Assembly (NCBI GenBank): GCA_040616305.1
Contig: CP159918.1
Location: 1,860,001-1,924,000 of the forward strand
Direction of reading: 5' to 3'
Length of the DNA stretch: 64,000 nt
Source of the DNA: UBA1876 sp003446665
GTDB taxonomy: Bacteria > Synergistota > Synergistia > Synergistales > Thermovirgaceae
Each line of letters opens with the position of its first letter. Position 1 is the first letter of the stretch. The notes below the pieces were generated by a model, which was not told where the DNA came from, ran no database searches, and saw only the letters and a list, made by a program, of their open reading frames with translations. A program made the translations under genes and the position numbers. Positions 33,186 through 41,504 of the stretch are shown in pieces.

Positions 33186-35257
33186 TACCGCGACACCTCC
33201 TCCAGTTCGACCATTTTGGCTTTTTTCGGATCGATCTGGCTTTCATAAATTTGCTCGCAGGGAGCGGCTTCGGGCTTCCCCAGGGTTACATCCAGGTTTT
33301 GGGCCAGTTCCCCTAGCACCGAAGCAAGACTCCTTACCTCGCCCTTGGGAGGAACTATGACGTTGAGCCTGCGACGTTCGCCCTCGATCGTGCAGAAATG
33401 ACCGCTCCGCTCGTACCATGCCGGCGCCGGAAGCAGGACGTCGGCCATGTTAACCAAAGGATGCGCCATGTACGGCGACTGGACGACCACGAAACGCGTT
33501 CTTGAGATAGCCGCCAGTGATTCCTCATCTTCCGGAATGAGACCGGTGGAAAACACGTAAAGGAAATCGAGATCTTCCTTCCCAAGCCACGCTTTTTCCG
33601 CCAGAACAGTGTTTATGGTACCAAGGCTGTTTCCGCTGGAGACAAGCGGCACCACACCTATGCCGTCCTCAAAGAACGCCCCTGAGGCTATGGCAAGGTT
33701 GATCGCCGCAGTTACCTCCTTCGGGTTCTCCGATACGGCCCTTCCAAGTACAAATACAGGCTTTTTGGAACCTTTGAGGCAAAGAACCAGCTTCTCCAGG
33801 TCCTCGCTGTCGACGCCAGCGGCTTCAGCAGCCTGGTTGAGGGAATCCCTGTACGCGTTGAGCGCTTCTGTTCCCTTTCCTATATCATCCTCCGCGAGTT
33901 TGAGCGAAATTATCGTTTTTGCGAGTGCAAAAAGGAGTTCGGCATCGCCGCAGGATTGCTTCAACCTGATATCTACGTCTGTAATACCCTTGAAGGGATT
34001 TCCCTTGCTGCAGATGTTTACGAGAGATGCCTCGTTTTTAAGCGTCCCGACCCGAATGTAGCTTGCTACAACCGGAGCTTCCTCATCGGGATTTGCGCAA
34101 AGGTTGACTATGCAGTCGCTTTCCAGAATGTTATGCGCCGCAGTAAAGGGCCTGACACCCTGCTTCCTGAAAGGTTCGAGGCCATCCCTGAAACCTCTGA
34201 GGACGTCACCGTCGAAGGTGTCCAGGCGGTCCATCTGCATGGCGTCGCGGAAAAACCTGCTGAAAATGGCCAGTTCCTCGTCGGTGCACAGGCTTGATAC
34301 CAGCGCTCCGACACTCTTTTTCTTCGTTGCCCTGGCGAACTCCGCTGCCACTTTTGACAAGGCTTCTTCCCACGTGGCCTCGCGATAATGAACACCTTCC
34401 CGGATCATTGGGACATGGATACGATCGCTCTCGGTCGATCTCGGCAGTTCGAGACGGCCTTTATAGCATAGTTGCCCCCCATCTGGTTCATCGGTGCCGA
34501 GACCTTCCACCCTGGCGATACTGCCGGTACGTACATAGCCCTTGAACTTGCATCCGACCGCGCAAAGCGGGCATACGCTTTCGACCACGTCGTCGCAATC
34601 GCTTCTTCTTCCCCTGTAGGCGAATTCACGTATCGTTATCGTCCCGGTTGGGCAAACCTGGGCACATGCTCCGCAGTCGACACATGTTTCGCTTTCGCCC
34701 AGCTTGTTGCCCAGATCTGCGATTATCTTGGCGTTCCATCCCCGGTCCTTGAGGTCCAGCGTGTGGGCTCCCACTTTCTCCGCACAAACCCGGATACAGC
34801 GCAGGCAAAGCACGCAACGGTTATGGTCTATCTGAAATTCCGGATGCGTCGCGTCATTTTCAAAATCAGAATACAGGTAGGGGTAACGCACGTGGTCCAT
34901 GCCGTGCTCGATAGCCAGCCGCTGAAGCTCGCAATCTCCGCTTTGGGAACAGTACATGCAGAAATGGTTTCTCCCTGCGAAAAGCAGCTCCAGGAGCTGT
35001 TTCCTGTAGTCGAACAGTGTCTCCGTCTGAGTGTGTACAATCATCCCGTCCTGGGCAGGAGTGGTGCATGCCGTCAGAAGCTTTGGATTCTTTTCTACCT
35101 CCACCACGCACATCCTGCAGGACCCGATGGGTGTCAAACCTTCAAGGAAACACAGCGTGGGAATGTAGACGTCGTTCCTGCGCGCCACGGTAAGGATGGT
35201 ATCGCCGTGTTCCCCCTTGCACTGTTTACCGTCTATGGTCAGGGTAATTTCCTTCAT
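33185..35257 (-). CDS. hydA: Hydrogenase diaphorase subunit HydA (NuoG-like, no H-cluster)
   Basis: A 690-residue NuoG-like electron-transfer subunit. In order: [2Fe-2S] ferredoxin domain (residues 1-80, with CFLEGLTPIGSCRMC), His-Cys [4Fe-4S] segment (HFCMYCSQSGDC, near 100), two ferredoxin clusters (CVLCLRCIRVC near 145 and CVDCGACAQVC near 190), a molybdopterin-oxidoreductase-type cluster (CPLCAVGCKFKG, near 222) and a degenerate molybdopterin domain to the C-terminus. Unlike HydA of [FeFe] enzymes it has no H-cluster domain, as expected for the NiFe-HydABCSL type. The ATG at 35257 has GGGAGG eight bases upstream. It should pass electrons between HydS, ferredoxin and HydB. Confidence 0.9.
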   Translation of the reverse strand: MKEITLTIDGKQCKGEHGDTILTVARRNDVYIPTLCFLEGLTPIGSCRMCVVEVEKNPKLLTACTTPAQDGMIVHTQTETLFDYRKQLLELLFAGRNHFCMYCSQSGDCELQRLAIEHGMDHVRYPYLYSDFENDATHPEFQIDHNRCVLCLRCIRVCAEKVGAHTLDLKDRGWNAKIIADLGNKLGESETCVDCGACAQVCPTGTITIREFAYRGRRSDCDDVVESVCPLCAVGCKFKGYVRTGSIARVEGLGTDEPDGGQLCYKGRLELPRSTESDRIHVPMIREGVHYREATWEEALSKVAAEFARATKKKSVGALVSSLCTDEELAIFSRFFRDAMQMDRLDTFDGDVLRGFRDGLEPFRKQGVRPFTAAHNILESDCIVNLCANPDEEAPVVASYIRVGTLKNEASLVNICSKGNPFKGITDVDIRLKQSCGDAELLFALAKTIISLKLAEDDIGKGTEALNAYRDSLNQAAEAAGVDSEDLEKLVLCLKGSKKPVFVLGRAVSENPKEVTAAINLAIASGAFFEDGIGVVPLVSSGNSLGTINTVLAEKAWLGKEDLDFLYVFSTGLIPEDEESLAAISRTRFVVVQSPYMAHPLVNMADVLLPAPAWYERSGHFCTIEGERRRLNVIVPPKGEVRSLASVLGELAQNLDVTLGKPEAAPCEQIYESQIDPKKAKMVELEEVSR

Positions 35258-35277
35258 CTCATATTCCTCCCGCCGCC

Positions 35278-37071
35278 TCAGTCCTTGTGTACCGCATTGA
35301 AAGGGCACACTTCCAGGCATGTGCCGCACTTTATGCAGCGCTCCTGGTCGATCTTGTACGGAGTCTGCCGATCACCCGCGATGCAGTTGACCGGGCAGTT
35401 TTTGGCGCACAAGCCGCATTTTTTGCATTTTTCCGGATCTATGGTGTAGGCGATAAGCGCAGTGCATGCCTTGGCAGGGCATTCCCTGTCCTTGATGTGC
35501 GCTTCGTACTCGTCGCGGAAATACCGGAGGGTCGTCAGAACGGGGTTCGGCGCCGTCTGCCCGAGACCGCACAGGGACATTCTCTGGACCATGTGGGCGA
35601 GTTCCTCCAGTGTTTCGAGATCTTCCATGGTTCCCTCGCCTTTGGTTATTTTCTCGAGCAGAAGAAGCATCTGCTTCGTGCCTTCCCTGCATGGCACGCA
35701 CTTGCCGCATGACTCGCGCTGGGTAAACTCAAGAAAAAACTTGGCCACATCCACCATGCAAGTGTCTTCGTCCATGACGACCAGGCCGCCCGAACCCATG
35801 ATCGCACCGGCCGCCGTCAGGGATTCGTAGTCGACGGGCAGATCCAGATGCTCTTTGGTAAGGCATCCGCCTGAGGGACCTCCGATCTGTACGGCCTTGA
35901 ATCCCTTGTCGTTAAGGATTCCGCCGCCCAGTTCGAATACGATCTCCCGGATGGTTATTCCCATGGGGACTTCGATGAGACCGGTATTCTTGACCTTGCC
36001 CGTCAGGGCGAAGACCTTGGTCCCCTTAGATTTTTCCGTCCCGATGTTGCTGTACCATTCGGCACCGTTCAGGATGATCTGGGGCACGTTGGCCCAGGTC
36101 TCCACGTTGTTGATATTGGTCGGTTTGCCCCAGAGTCCGTGTTGCGCCGGGAAGGGAGGTCTTGGCGTAGGCATGCCTCGTTTACCCTCTATCGAGGCCA
36201 TCAGGGCGGTTTCCTCACCGCAGACGAAGGCACCCGCCCCTTCCTTTATGTGCAGGTGAAAGGAGAAATCCGTCCCCATGATACGGTCGCCCAAAAGTCC
36301 GAATTCCTCTGCCTGGGCTATGGCGTTTTTAAGCCGCTTGATCGCCAGAGGATACTCGGCCCGGCAGTAAATGTAACCTTCGTCCGCTCCTATGGCGTAG
36401 GCACCCAGAAGCATGCCCTCTATGAGTGAATGGGGGTCTCCCTCAAGGACAGACCTGTCCATGAAAGCTCCCGGGTCGCCTTCGTCGGCGTTGCAGATGA
36501 CGTATTTCTTGTCTCCCGGTGCCTTCCTGGCGAATTCCCATTTGAGCCCCGTCGGGAAACCTGCTCCACCACGACCCCGCAGTCCGGATTTCTTTACCTC
36601 TTCCAGCGTCTTCTCTGGAGTCATCTTTAACAAGGCCTTAGCGAGGGCCTGGTAGCCGTCCCTGGAAATATACTCTTCTATATGCTCCGGATTGATGTAA
36701 CCGCAATTTTTCAGAACGATTCTATGCTGCTTGCTGTAAAAAGGGATATCCCTGTAATGGGGGATCTTGGTCATATCGCTCGGAGCGGTGTAAAGCAAAC
36801 GCTCTACGAGCCTTCCCTTGTAGAGATGCTCTTCCACAATCTCCGGTACATCCTCGGGGGTAACCCTGCAATAAAAAGCACCTTCGGGATAGACGACCAC
36901 TATCGGTCCCATCTCGCACATCCCGTGGCATCCCGTCTCGACGAGCATGATCTCACTGTCCAGTTTCCTGCGCCTCAGCTCTTCCTGCATGGCGCTGTAA
37001 ACCGAAGAAGCACCGCTCGCCGTGCATCCCGTCCCTTTACAGATCAATACGTGGGCACGATACAAAGCCAT
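35278..37071 (-). CDS. hydB: Hydrogenase diaphorase subunit HydB (NuoF-like, FMN/NAD site)
   Basis: A 597-residue NuoF-like subunit. The N-terminal thioredoxin-like [2Fe-2S] domain (residues 1-95) has CKGTGC and CHGMC. The FMN/NADH-binding region has LRGRGGAGFPTGLKWEFAR near 170 and CNADEGDPGAFMDR near 200. A [4Fe-4S] follows at CGKCVPCREGTKQM near 470. The C-terminus has two ferredoxin-type clusters, CKKCGLCAKNCPVNC and CIKCGTCLEVCPF. In bifurcating hydrogenases this subunit carries the flavin thought to split electrons between NAD and ferredoxin. The ATG at 37071 follows GGGGGG by nine bases and lies 14 bases after the HndB-like gene. Confidence 0.94.
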   Translation of the reverse strand: MALYRAHVLICKGTGCTASGASSVYSAMQEELRRRKLDSEIMLVETGCHGMCEMGPIVVVYPEGAFYCRVTPEDVPEIVEEHLYKGRLVERLLYTAPSDMTKIPHYRDIPFYSKQHRIVLKNCGYINPEHIEEYISRDGYQALAKALLKMTPEKTLEEVKKSGLRGRGGAGFPTGLKWEFARKAPGDKKYVICNADEGDPGAFMDRSVLEGDPHSLIEGMLLGAYAIGADEGYIYCRAEYPLAIKRLKNAIAQAEEFGLLGDRIMGTDFSFHLHIKEGAGAFVCGEETALMASIEGKRGMPTPRPPFPAQHGLWGKPTNINNVETWANVPQIILNGAEWYSNIGTEKSKGTKVFALTGKVKNTGLIEVPMGITIREIVFELGGGILNDKGFKAVQIGGPSGGCLTKEHLDLPVDYESLTAAGAIMGSGGLVVMDEDTCMVDVAKFFLEFTQRESCGKCVPCREGTKQMLLLLEKITKGEGTMEDLETLEELAHMVQRMSLCGLGQTAPNPVLTTLRYFRDEYEAHIKDRECPAKACTALIAYTIDPEKCKKCGLCAKNCPVNCIAGDRQTPYKIDQERCIKCGTCLEVCPFNAVHKD

Positions 37072-37085
37072 TTCCGAAAGCCCCC

Positions 37086-37457
37086 CTAATCGGTTCTTCC
37101 GACTACCTTGTCTTCGACTACGTTGCCGTTGACAAGGTGTTCGGCCACTATCCGCGCGACATCCTTCGGCTCGACGTTGCCGTAGGTGATCCTGGGCTCT
37201 CCCGGCCGGATGACGTCGACGAGCGGTTCTTTCTGGCACATACCGATACATCCCGTAGTCTCGACGGTGACTTCCTTGAGTCCTCTTTTGTCAAGCTCTG
37301 CCAGTATGGCCGTCATCACATCCCGCGCCCCGGCGGCAATCCCGCAGGTTCCCATTCCGACGATGATCCTTGTTTTCCCGCCTGAACGAGCTGACGTCAG
37401 GTCTTTTGCCTGTTCCTTGATTTTCCTGAGATCTTCAAGACTGGTTATCTTCGGCAA
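37086..37457 (-). CDS. HndB-like [2Fe-2S] thioredoxin-fold protein
   Basis: A protein of about 123 residues similar to HndB of the NADP-reducing hydrogenase. Its thioredoxin-like ferredoxin fold carries CGIAAGARD and CIGMCQKEP, four-Cys spacing typical of NuoE/HndB [2Fe-2S] sites. The start is ambiguous. A TTG at 37457 sits nine bases after GGGGGGA and gives an N-terminus of MPKITSLEDLRKI, which fits the family, while GTG 37466 and ATG 37490 are in frame upstream. It overlaps the end of the ATPase gene by about 23 bases. In Hnd and Hyd clusters this gene accompanies the diaphorase, and its exact role is unclear. Confidence 0.82.
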   Translation of the reverse strand: MPKITSLEDLRKIKEQAKDLTSARSGGKTRIIVGMGTCGIAAGARDVMTAILAELDKRGLKEVTVETTGCIGMCQKEPLVDVIRPGEPRITYGNVEPKDVARIVAEHLVNGNVVEDKVVGRTD

Positions 37458-38019
37458 TGCACTCACTCCCCCCTGATCGGAGCGTTTCAATATTTTCCTT
37501 CAAATACCGGCGCAACCAAAGCGCCGTTTCCGGCTTTGCAAGGAGCCTTCTGTCCTCCAGAACCTCTATTATTTCCTTGGTATTCACGGAGAAACTCTTC
37601 CCGTCAAAGGCATAGCGGAAAGAAAAATCCCTGTCTGGCCAACCGACTACCAGAGCAACCAGCGTGTCCGCGATTTCGCCCATGGGCGGGCAATCTATGC
37701 AGTCGCTTTTAAAGCTTGCCCGAATGGTGGTCCCTTTGCCTTTTTCCGACAATATCTCAAGACTTCCGCCGCAAAGTTCTGCGGCATACTTAAGGAAAGG
37801 TATTCCCAATCCCACTCTTCTTTCCGTCCTGGTCGTGTAAAACGGGTTGTGCAATGCCAGGACCTCTTTTTCATCCATGCCTTTTCCGTTATCCGCAACG
37901 GTCAGCGTTAGGGTTTTGTCTTTCGTATCTTCAACGATGTCTATATCAACAATATTTGCGTCGGCTTTCAGTGAGTTTTCAGCTATGTCTAGTATGTACT
38001 GGGAAAAATCCTGGAGCAT
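37435..38019 (-). CDS. GHKL (HATPase_c) protein of the hydrogenase cluster
   Basis: A 194-residue protein with a single GHKL ATPase domain: DIAENSLKADANIVDIDI (N box) near residue 11, VADNGKGMD (G1) near 41, and GLGIPFLKYAAELCGG plus GKGTTIRASF near 70-100. There is no histidine phosphorylation domain and no membrane segment, so it is not a normal sensor kinase. The C-terminal 90 residues are unknown. It lies between hydC (six bases upstream) and the HndB-like gene (overlap). Similar stand-alone ATPases sit in [FeFe] hydrogenase clusters of clostridia and relatives, and their function is not established. Confidence 0.85.
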   Translation of the reverse strand: MLQDFSQYILDIAENSLKADANIVDIDIVEDTKDKTLTLTVADNGKGMDEKEVLALHNPFYTTRTERRVGLGIPFLKYAAELCGGSLEILSEKGKGTTIRASFKSDCIDCPPMGEIADTLVALVVGWPDRDFSFRYAFDGKSFSVNTKEIIEVLEDRRLLAKPETALWLRRYLKENIETLRSGGSECIAEDNQS

Positions 38020-38025
38020 TCCGTT

Positions 38026-38496
38026 TTATTCGTACTTGTCCAGGATCGGCTGCACCTTGTCGGGAGTAAGCCGTCCATGGGTCTCGTCGTCGACCATCAT
38101 GACCGGTGCCAACCCGCAGGCTCCAAGGCATGCCACTGGTTCCAGGGTAAAGCGGAGGTCTTCGGTCGTGTCGTTTTCTTCTACGTTGAGAATCTGCTTC
38201 ACTTTATCCAGGATCTTGAGGCTGCCCCTCACGTGACAGGCCGTGCCCCTGCAAACTCGTATTACGTGTCTGCCCCGCGGCTTCAGGTGAAACTGGGCGT
38301 AGAAAGTCGCCACACCGTAAATATCGGCCTTTGGTATCTTGAGCTCCTCCGAAATCGTTACCAAGGCCTCTTCCGGCAAATAGCCGAATTCCCGCTGCAC
38401 GCTCTGGAGGATAGGAATAAGGCCGCCTTTCCTGCCCTTCCAGGGTGCTACGAGTTCTTTCGTTTTTTCCGAAACTCCCATTGTTTTGAGCGTCAC
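38026..38496 (-). CDS. hydC: Hydrogenase subunit HydC (NuoE-like [2Fe-2S])
   Basis: A NuoE-like subunit of about 156 residues. It has the helical N-terminal half (GGLIPILQSVQREFGYLPEEAL, GVATFYAQF) and the [2Fe-2S] Cys set in VCRGTACHVRGS and VACLGACGLAPVMMV. It is the smallest of the HydABC diaphorase parts and docks on HydB. The start lies in a GTG-repeat stretch: the GTG at 38496 has AGGTGG eight bases upstream, while GTG 38508 or ATG 38481 could also be used. It is the first hydrogenase structural gene in the operon. The 155-base gap before it may hold a promoter. Confidence 0.92.
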   Translation of the reverse strand: MTLKTMGVSEKTKELVAPWKGRKGGLIPILQSVQREFGYLPEEALVTISEELKIPKADIYGVATFYAQFHLKPRGRHVIRVCRGTACHVRGSLKILDKVKQILNVEENDTTEDLRFTLEPVACLGACGLAPVMMVDDETHGRLTPDKVQPILDKYE

Positions 38497-38651
38497 TACC
38501 ACCACCACCTGAATTGAGTTTTTGGCATAGCTTTACTATCGCAAGAGGACTAGTGAAAGACATCACTTTCTCGAATTGACCGGTACACCCCCATTCAAAG
38601 GAGAATTTTCGCAAAAAACAAGACATTAATCAACTCCAAAACCGGAGCTTT

Positions 38652-39401
38652 TTATTCCCAGGGCCACAAAACGCGCCGGCCCGCCTCGTTTCGCAAAGCC
38701 ATTGCTATTTCTTCGAAACACGGGCGTTCAAGTAAAAAACATGTAGTCTTTCCGCGGTCGATATCATCAAGCCTGTGCGCATCGGAAGCACGAATTACGT
38801 TTCTTCCGGCCGCTTTTTCCCTCCACAAAAGAGCCTCTTCCTTTGTAAGCTGCCCTGAAAGCTCCACTGCGTCGACGCGCAGGTTTCCGGGGATAAGGCC
38901 CAGTACGGCAACGTAAGAATAAACCGGGCGGTCTATATGCGCCAAAAAAGCCACCCCGCCGTTTTTATGCGCCTGAACGATTGTTTCGTCAGCGGTGGCA
39001 TCGATTCCCTGAATGAGTAATACGGGGACCTCTTCGATTATATTGTTGTCCTTGTCTATTACAAGCTGATAACCGAAGCTTTCCGGCCTGTTTTTTACGG
39101 GCGGGAGCAGACTCCATACCCAATTCTCGAAAGCCGCCGCGGCATCACAGTCAGGGAAAAGACAAATCACATGTATATCTTCCGATGACTGGACCTCCAG
39201 CCCACATATGACCTCAACACCTGAACTCTTTGAAGACTCCATTACAGCCTTGCAGTTTTTGGCCGCATTATGGTCGGTCACGGCGACGATATCTATTCTT
39301 TCCCGACGGCACCTGCTTACAATGTCGGGAGCCCCCATGTCAAGCTCGGCACAGGGGGAAAGAACAGTGTGCACATGGAGGTCCGCCCGGTACAGCCTCA
39401 T
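38652..39401 (-). CDS. PHP-domain phosphoesterase
   Basis: A 249-residue PHP domain protein. The metal motifs are visible: DLHVHTVLSPC at residues 6-16, VAVTDHNAAKN near 42, the Glu in CGLEVQSSEDIHVI near 68, AHIDRP near 165 and SDAHRLDDI near 215. Family members hydrolyse phosphate esters (nucleotide, histidinol or DNA ends). The ATG at 39401 overlaps the upstream DRTGG stop (ATGA), with GGAGG very close. It belongs to the accessory set found next to bifurcating hydrogenases. Its substrate there is unknown. Confidence 0.88.
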   Translation of the reverse strand: MRLYRADLHVHTVLSPCAELDMGAPDIVSRCRRERIDIVAVTDHNAAKNCKAVMESSKSSGVEVICGLEVQSSEDIHVICLFPDCDAAAAFENWVWSLLPPVKNRPESFGYQLVIDKDNNIIEEVPVLLIQGIDATADETIVQAHKNGGVAFLAHIDRPVYSYVAVLGLIPGNLRVDAVELSGQLTKEEALLWREKAAGRNVIRASDAHRLDDIDRGKTTCFLLERPCFEEIAMALRNEAGRRVLWPWE

Positions 39402-39745
39402 GACCTCCGCGATCCGCAAAGACCCATTTCGTAAAGCCTCCCGCAAAGTTCGAAAGCGTCAAGCACTGTAGAAGCGAGAGCAATGCCTTCACGCGCGCAG
39501 TGTTCCTCAAGTTCCGGCAAAGGAGTCCGCCCCGAGGCAAGCAGTACCAGGGGAATCTCCTTTAATACCGCCACGGCGGCCACGTTCGCGTGATTCTGTA
39601 TCGTCACCCAGGCGGCTCCCTCAGGCGCCGACCCCATGATGAAACTAAGGAGGTCTCCCACTACACCGACTTTGACATCCCTGTCAAGACCGGCCGTTAC
39701 GTGGACAGTTGCCCCAAGCTGTCTCAGGATTTCACTTATTTTCAT
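39398..39745 (-). CDS. DRTGG domain protein (copy B)
   Basis: A 115-residue protein with one DRTGG-type domain, a ligand-binding fold seen beside CBS domains and in phosphotransacetylase. Features are VKVGVVGDLLSFIMGSAPEG near residue 24 and a C-terminal FELCGRLYEMG. It resembles the protein at 41504-41866 along its whole length, so the two are paralogues. GGAGG lies six bases before the ATG. It overlaps the iron-sulfur protein gene upstream and the PHP gene downstream, so translation is coupled. Probably a small-molecule sensor. Confidence 0.8.
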   Translation of the reverse strand: MKISEILRQLGATVHVTAGLDRDVKVGVVGDLLSFIMGSAPEGAAWVTIQNHANVAAVAVLKEIPLVLLASGRTPLPELEEHCAREGIALASTVLDAFELCGRLYEMGLCGSRRS

Positions 39746-41057
39746 ATTTTTCCTCCGGTGTCATGGTATGGACGAGCCTTCGCGACAAACCATTGATCTC
39801 TTCGGAAAGGGCCGCTATCTTTTCCCTAAGCCTGAAGATGCAATCGTCCACGGAACCCTCGCCCCTTACTATATCCTCCGCCATGATGCGGCAGGACGGT
39901 CGGCCACAGGTACCGCAATCGAGGTGCGGAAGTTCTGCATAGACCGAATGGAGCTCCTCGAGCTTCTCCATAGCCTTGGCCATATCCCTTCCAAGAGGTA
40001 TTTGTTCGATAGATCTTATCTCTTCCTGAAGCTTCCAGATCTTTGCTTCATAAAGTGACTCCAGCGTTTCCCTTTCCTCTTCCGAAAGTTCGGGGGAATA
40101 ACCATAGTTCTCTATTTTAAGGCGGCTGAGGAAACGAGATTCGGCATTTGAAATGCCCCCGATGCATCCAAGGTCGCAAGCCCTGAGTTCTACGAAGTCT
40201 AACCCCTTCATACGATGCAGTTCTATGTCCTGCAAAAGACTGATGACGTTTTTCATCCCGGAAACAGCAAGAGTTCGCAGGGGCCTTTCGGCAAAGTGCA
40301 GGATATGTCGAGTCTCTCCACCTAACATGGCCCAGTTGAGCCACCTGGAATCCTTTGCCTTTCTTTCCGCCGACTCCTGTATGCCATGGCTCCTGGAGAG
40401 AATCTCCCGGGTTATACGGGCCGTTGAAATGACGAAATCCGCAGAACTTACATCCCTGCCGACGGGATCTTCCACCATGGCTACCCTTGCGGGACAGGCC
40501 ACCACAAGGCTTGCAGGCACGTCGTGCTTGTTGTGTCGCGCCCTCCACAGGTCTATGCAAGTCTCAAGGGGCGATTCCACGGGTGCCAGGTGAGACAGAA
40601 GTTCCTGAAACTTGATCTGGACGAGCCTGACAACCGCCGGGCAGTAAGTGGATATCATCGGAAGATCTGTGGCCGAGCCATTTTCTATAGCCCTGGAAAT
40701 GGCCAATGCCGCCAGATCATAAACCATGCTACACTCTTCGAATATTGGCTCGAACCCCAGCCCCCTGAGGGCCTGGTCAAGAATCGCCGGATTCGGCGAC
40801 CATGGAAACTGCGTGAACAAGGCGGGATCAGAAGCCAGCGTAATAGGCCGTACCGAGGAGACTTTATCCCAGTCATTTTCCTGAAGAGAAAGAGCCCTGT
40901 GGCGACAGCTTCTGATACACTCGCCGCATCCGATGCATCTGTCTTCCAGTATGCGCACCTTTCCGTGTATGACCCGCATGGCTTCCGTGGGGCAGACCTT
41001 GATACAATTTACGCATCCCCTGCAGGCGTTTTCGTTGATCCTTATCCCGTGAGCCAT
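39732..41057 (-). CDS. Iron-sulfur protein with Fe-hydrogenase-like domain lacking the H-cluster
   Basis: A 441-residue protein. An N-terminal 2x[4Fe-4S] ferredoxin (CRGCVNCIKVC and CIGCGECIRSC, residues 13-50) is followed by a domain like the Fe-hydrogenase large-subunit C-terminus (STYCPAVVRLVQIKF, VVACPARVAMVED, ACDLGCIGG). The last third has an Fe-S domain with LDCGTCGRPSCRIMAEDIVRGEG ending in another Cys, near residues 378-405. The full Cys set for an H-cluster is missing, so it is not a hydrogenase; a redox sensor is more likely. The ATG at 41057 follows GGAGG by eight bases, right after the ATPase gene. Confidence 0.85.
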   Translation of the reverse strand: MAHGIRINENACRGCVNCIKVCPTEAMRVIHGKVRILEDRCIGCGECIRSCRHRALSLQENDWDKVSSVRPITLASDPALFTQFPWSPNPAILDQALRGLGFEPIFEECSMVYDLAALAISRAIENGSATDLPMISTYCPAVVRLVQIKFQELLSHLAPVESPLETCIDLWRARHNKHDVPASLVVACPARVAMVEDPVGRDVSSADFVISTARITREILSRSHGIQESAERKAKDSRWLNWAMLGGETRHILHFAERPLRTLAVSGMKNVISLLQDIELHRMKGLDFVELRACDLGCIGGISNAESRFLSRLKIENYGYSPELSEEERETLESLYEAKIWKLQEEIRSIEQIPLGRDMAKAMEKLEELHSVYAELPHLDCGTCGRPSCRIMAEDIVRGEGSVDDCIFRLREKIAALSEEINGLSRRLVHTMTPEEKYENK

Positions 41058-41060
41058 TTC

Positions 41061-41504
41061 TCACGCCTCCCCGGAATCCAGGTAGATGACGGCCTTGAGC
41101 GTCGTGCCTTTCCCTGGTTTTGTATCTATTACCAGTTCGTCGGAATATTTCTTTATGTTTGGAAGCCCCATCCCCGCCCCGAAACCCATTTCACGGATAA
41201 AGTCCGGTGCAGTGGAATACCCCTCTTGCATCGCAAGCTCGACGTTCTCGATCCCCGGGCCTTCATCGCTTGCCACTATGGTGATTTTGTCTTCTTCCAT
41301 TTTCATGGCGATCGAGCCGCCCCCGCCATGAATGACGATATTCATCTCCGCCTCGTAGGTTACTATTGACGTCCTGCGGCACAGATCGGCTGAAATACCC
41401 AATGACCTGAGTGTATCCTTGAACTCGGAGGCCGTTTCACCCGCGGCCAAAAAGTCAAGCGGCTTGACTTCCCTCTCTATTACAAGGGGCTCGTTCAAGC
41501 TCAT
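41061..41504 (-). CDS. SpoIIAB/RsbW-like ATPase (anti-sigma factor type)
   Basis: A 147-residue single-domain GHKL ATPase of the anti-sigma-factor serine kinase type. Motifs are SIVTYEAEMNIVIHG (N box), IVASDEGPGIENVELAM (G1) and MGFGAGMGLPNIKKYSD (G2), then KGTTLKAVIY. Such proteins phosphorylate a partner or bind a sigma factor. No sigma factor or STAS antagonist is nearby, so the partner may be one of the DRTGG proteins. The ATG at 41504 overlaps the DRTGG stop (TGATG). The gene runs directly into the iron-sulfur gene. Confidence 0.87.
   Translation of the reverse strand: MSLNEPLVIEREVKPLDFLAAGETASEFKDTLRSLGISADLCRRTSIVTYEAEMNIVIHGGGGSIAMKMEEDKITIVASDEGPGIENVELAMQEGYSTAPDFIREMGFGAGMGLPNIKKYSDELVIDTKPGKGTTLKAVIYLDSGEA

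Noticed and set aside
34472..35449. 325-codon plus-strand frame opposite hydA and hydB
   Set aside because: The opposite strand carries all expected Cys motifs. This frame has none and no start signal.
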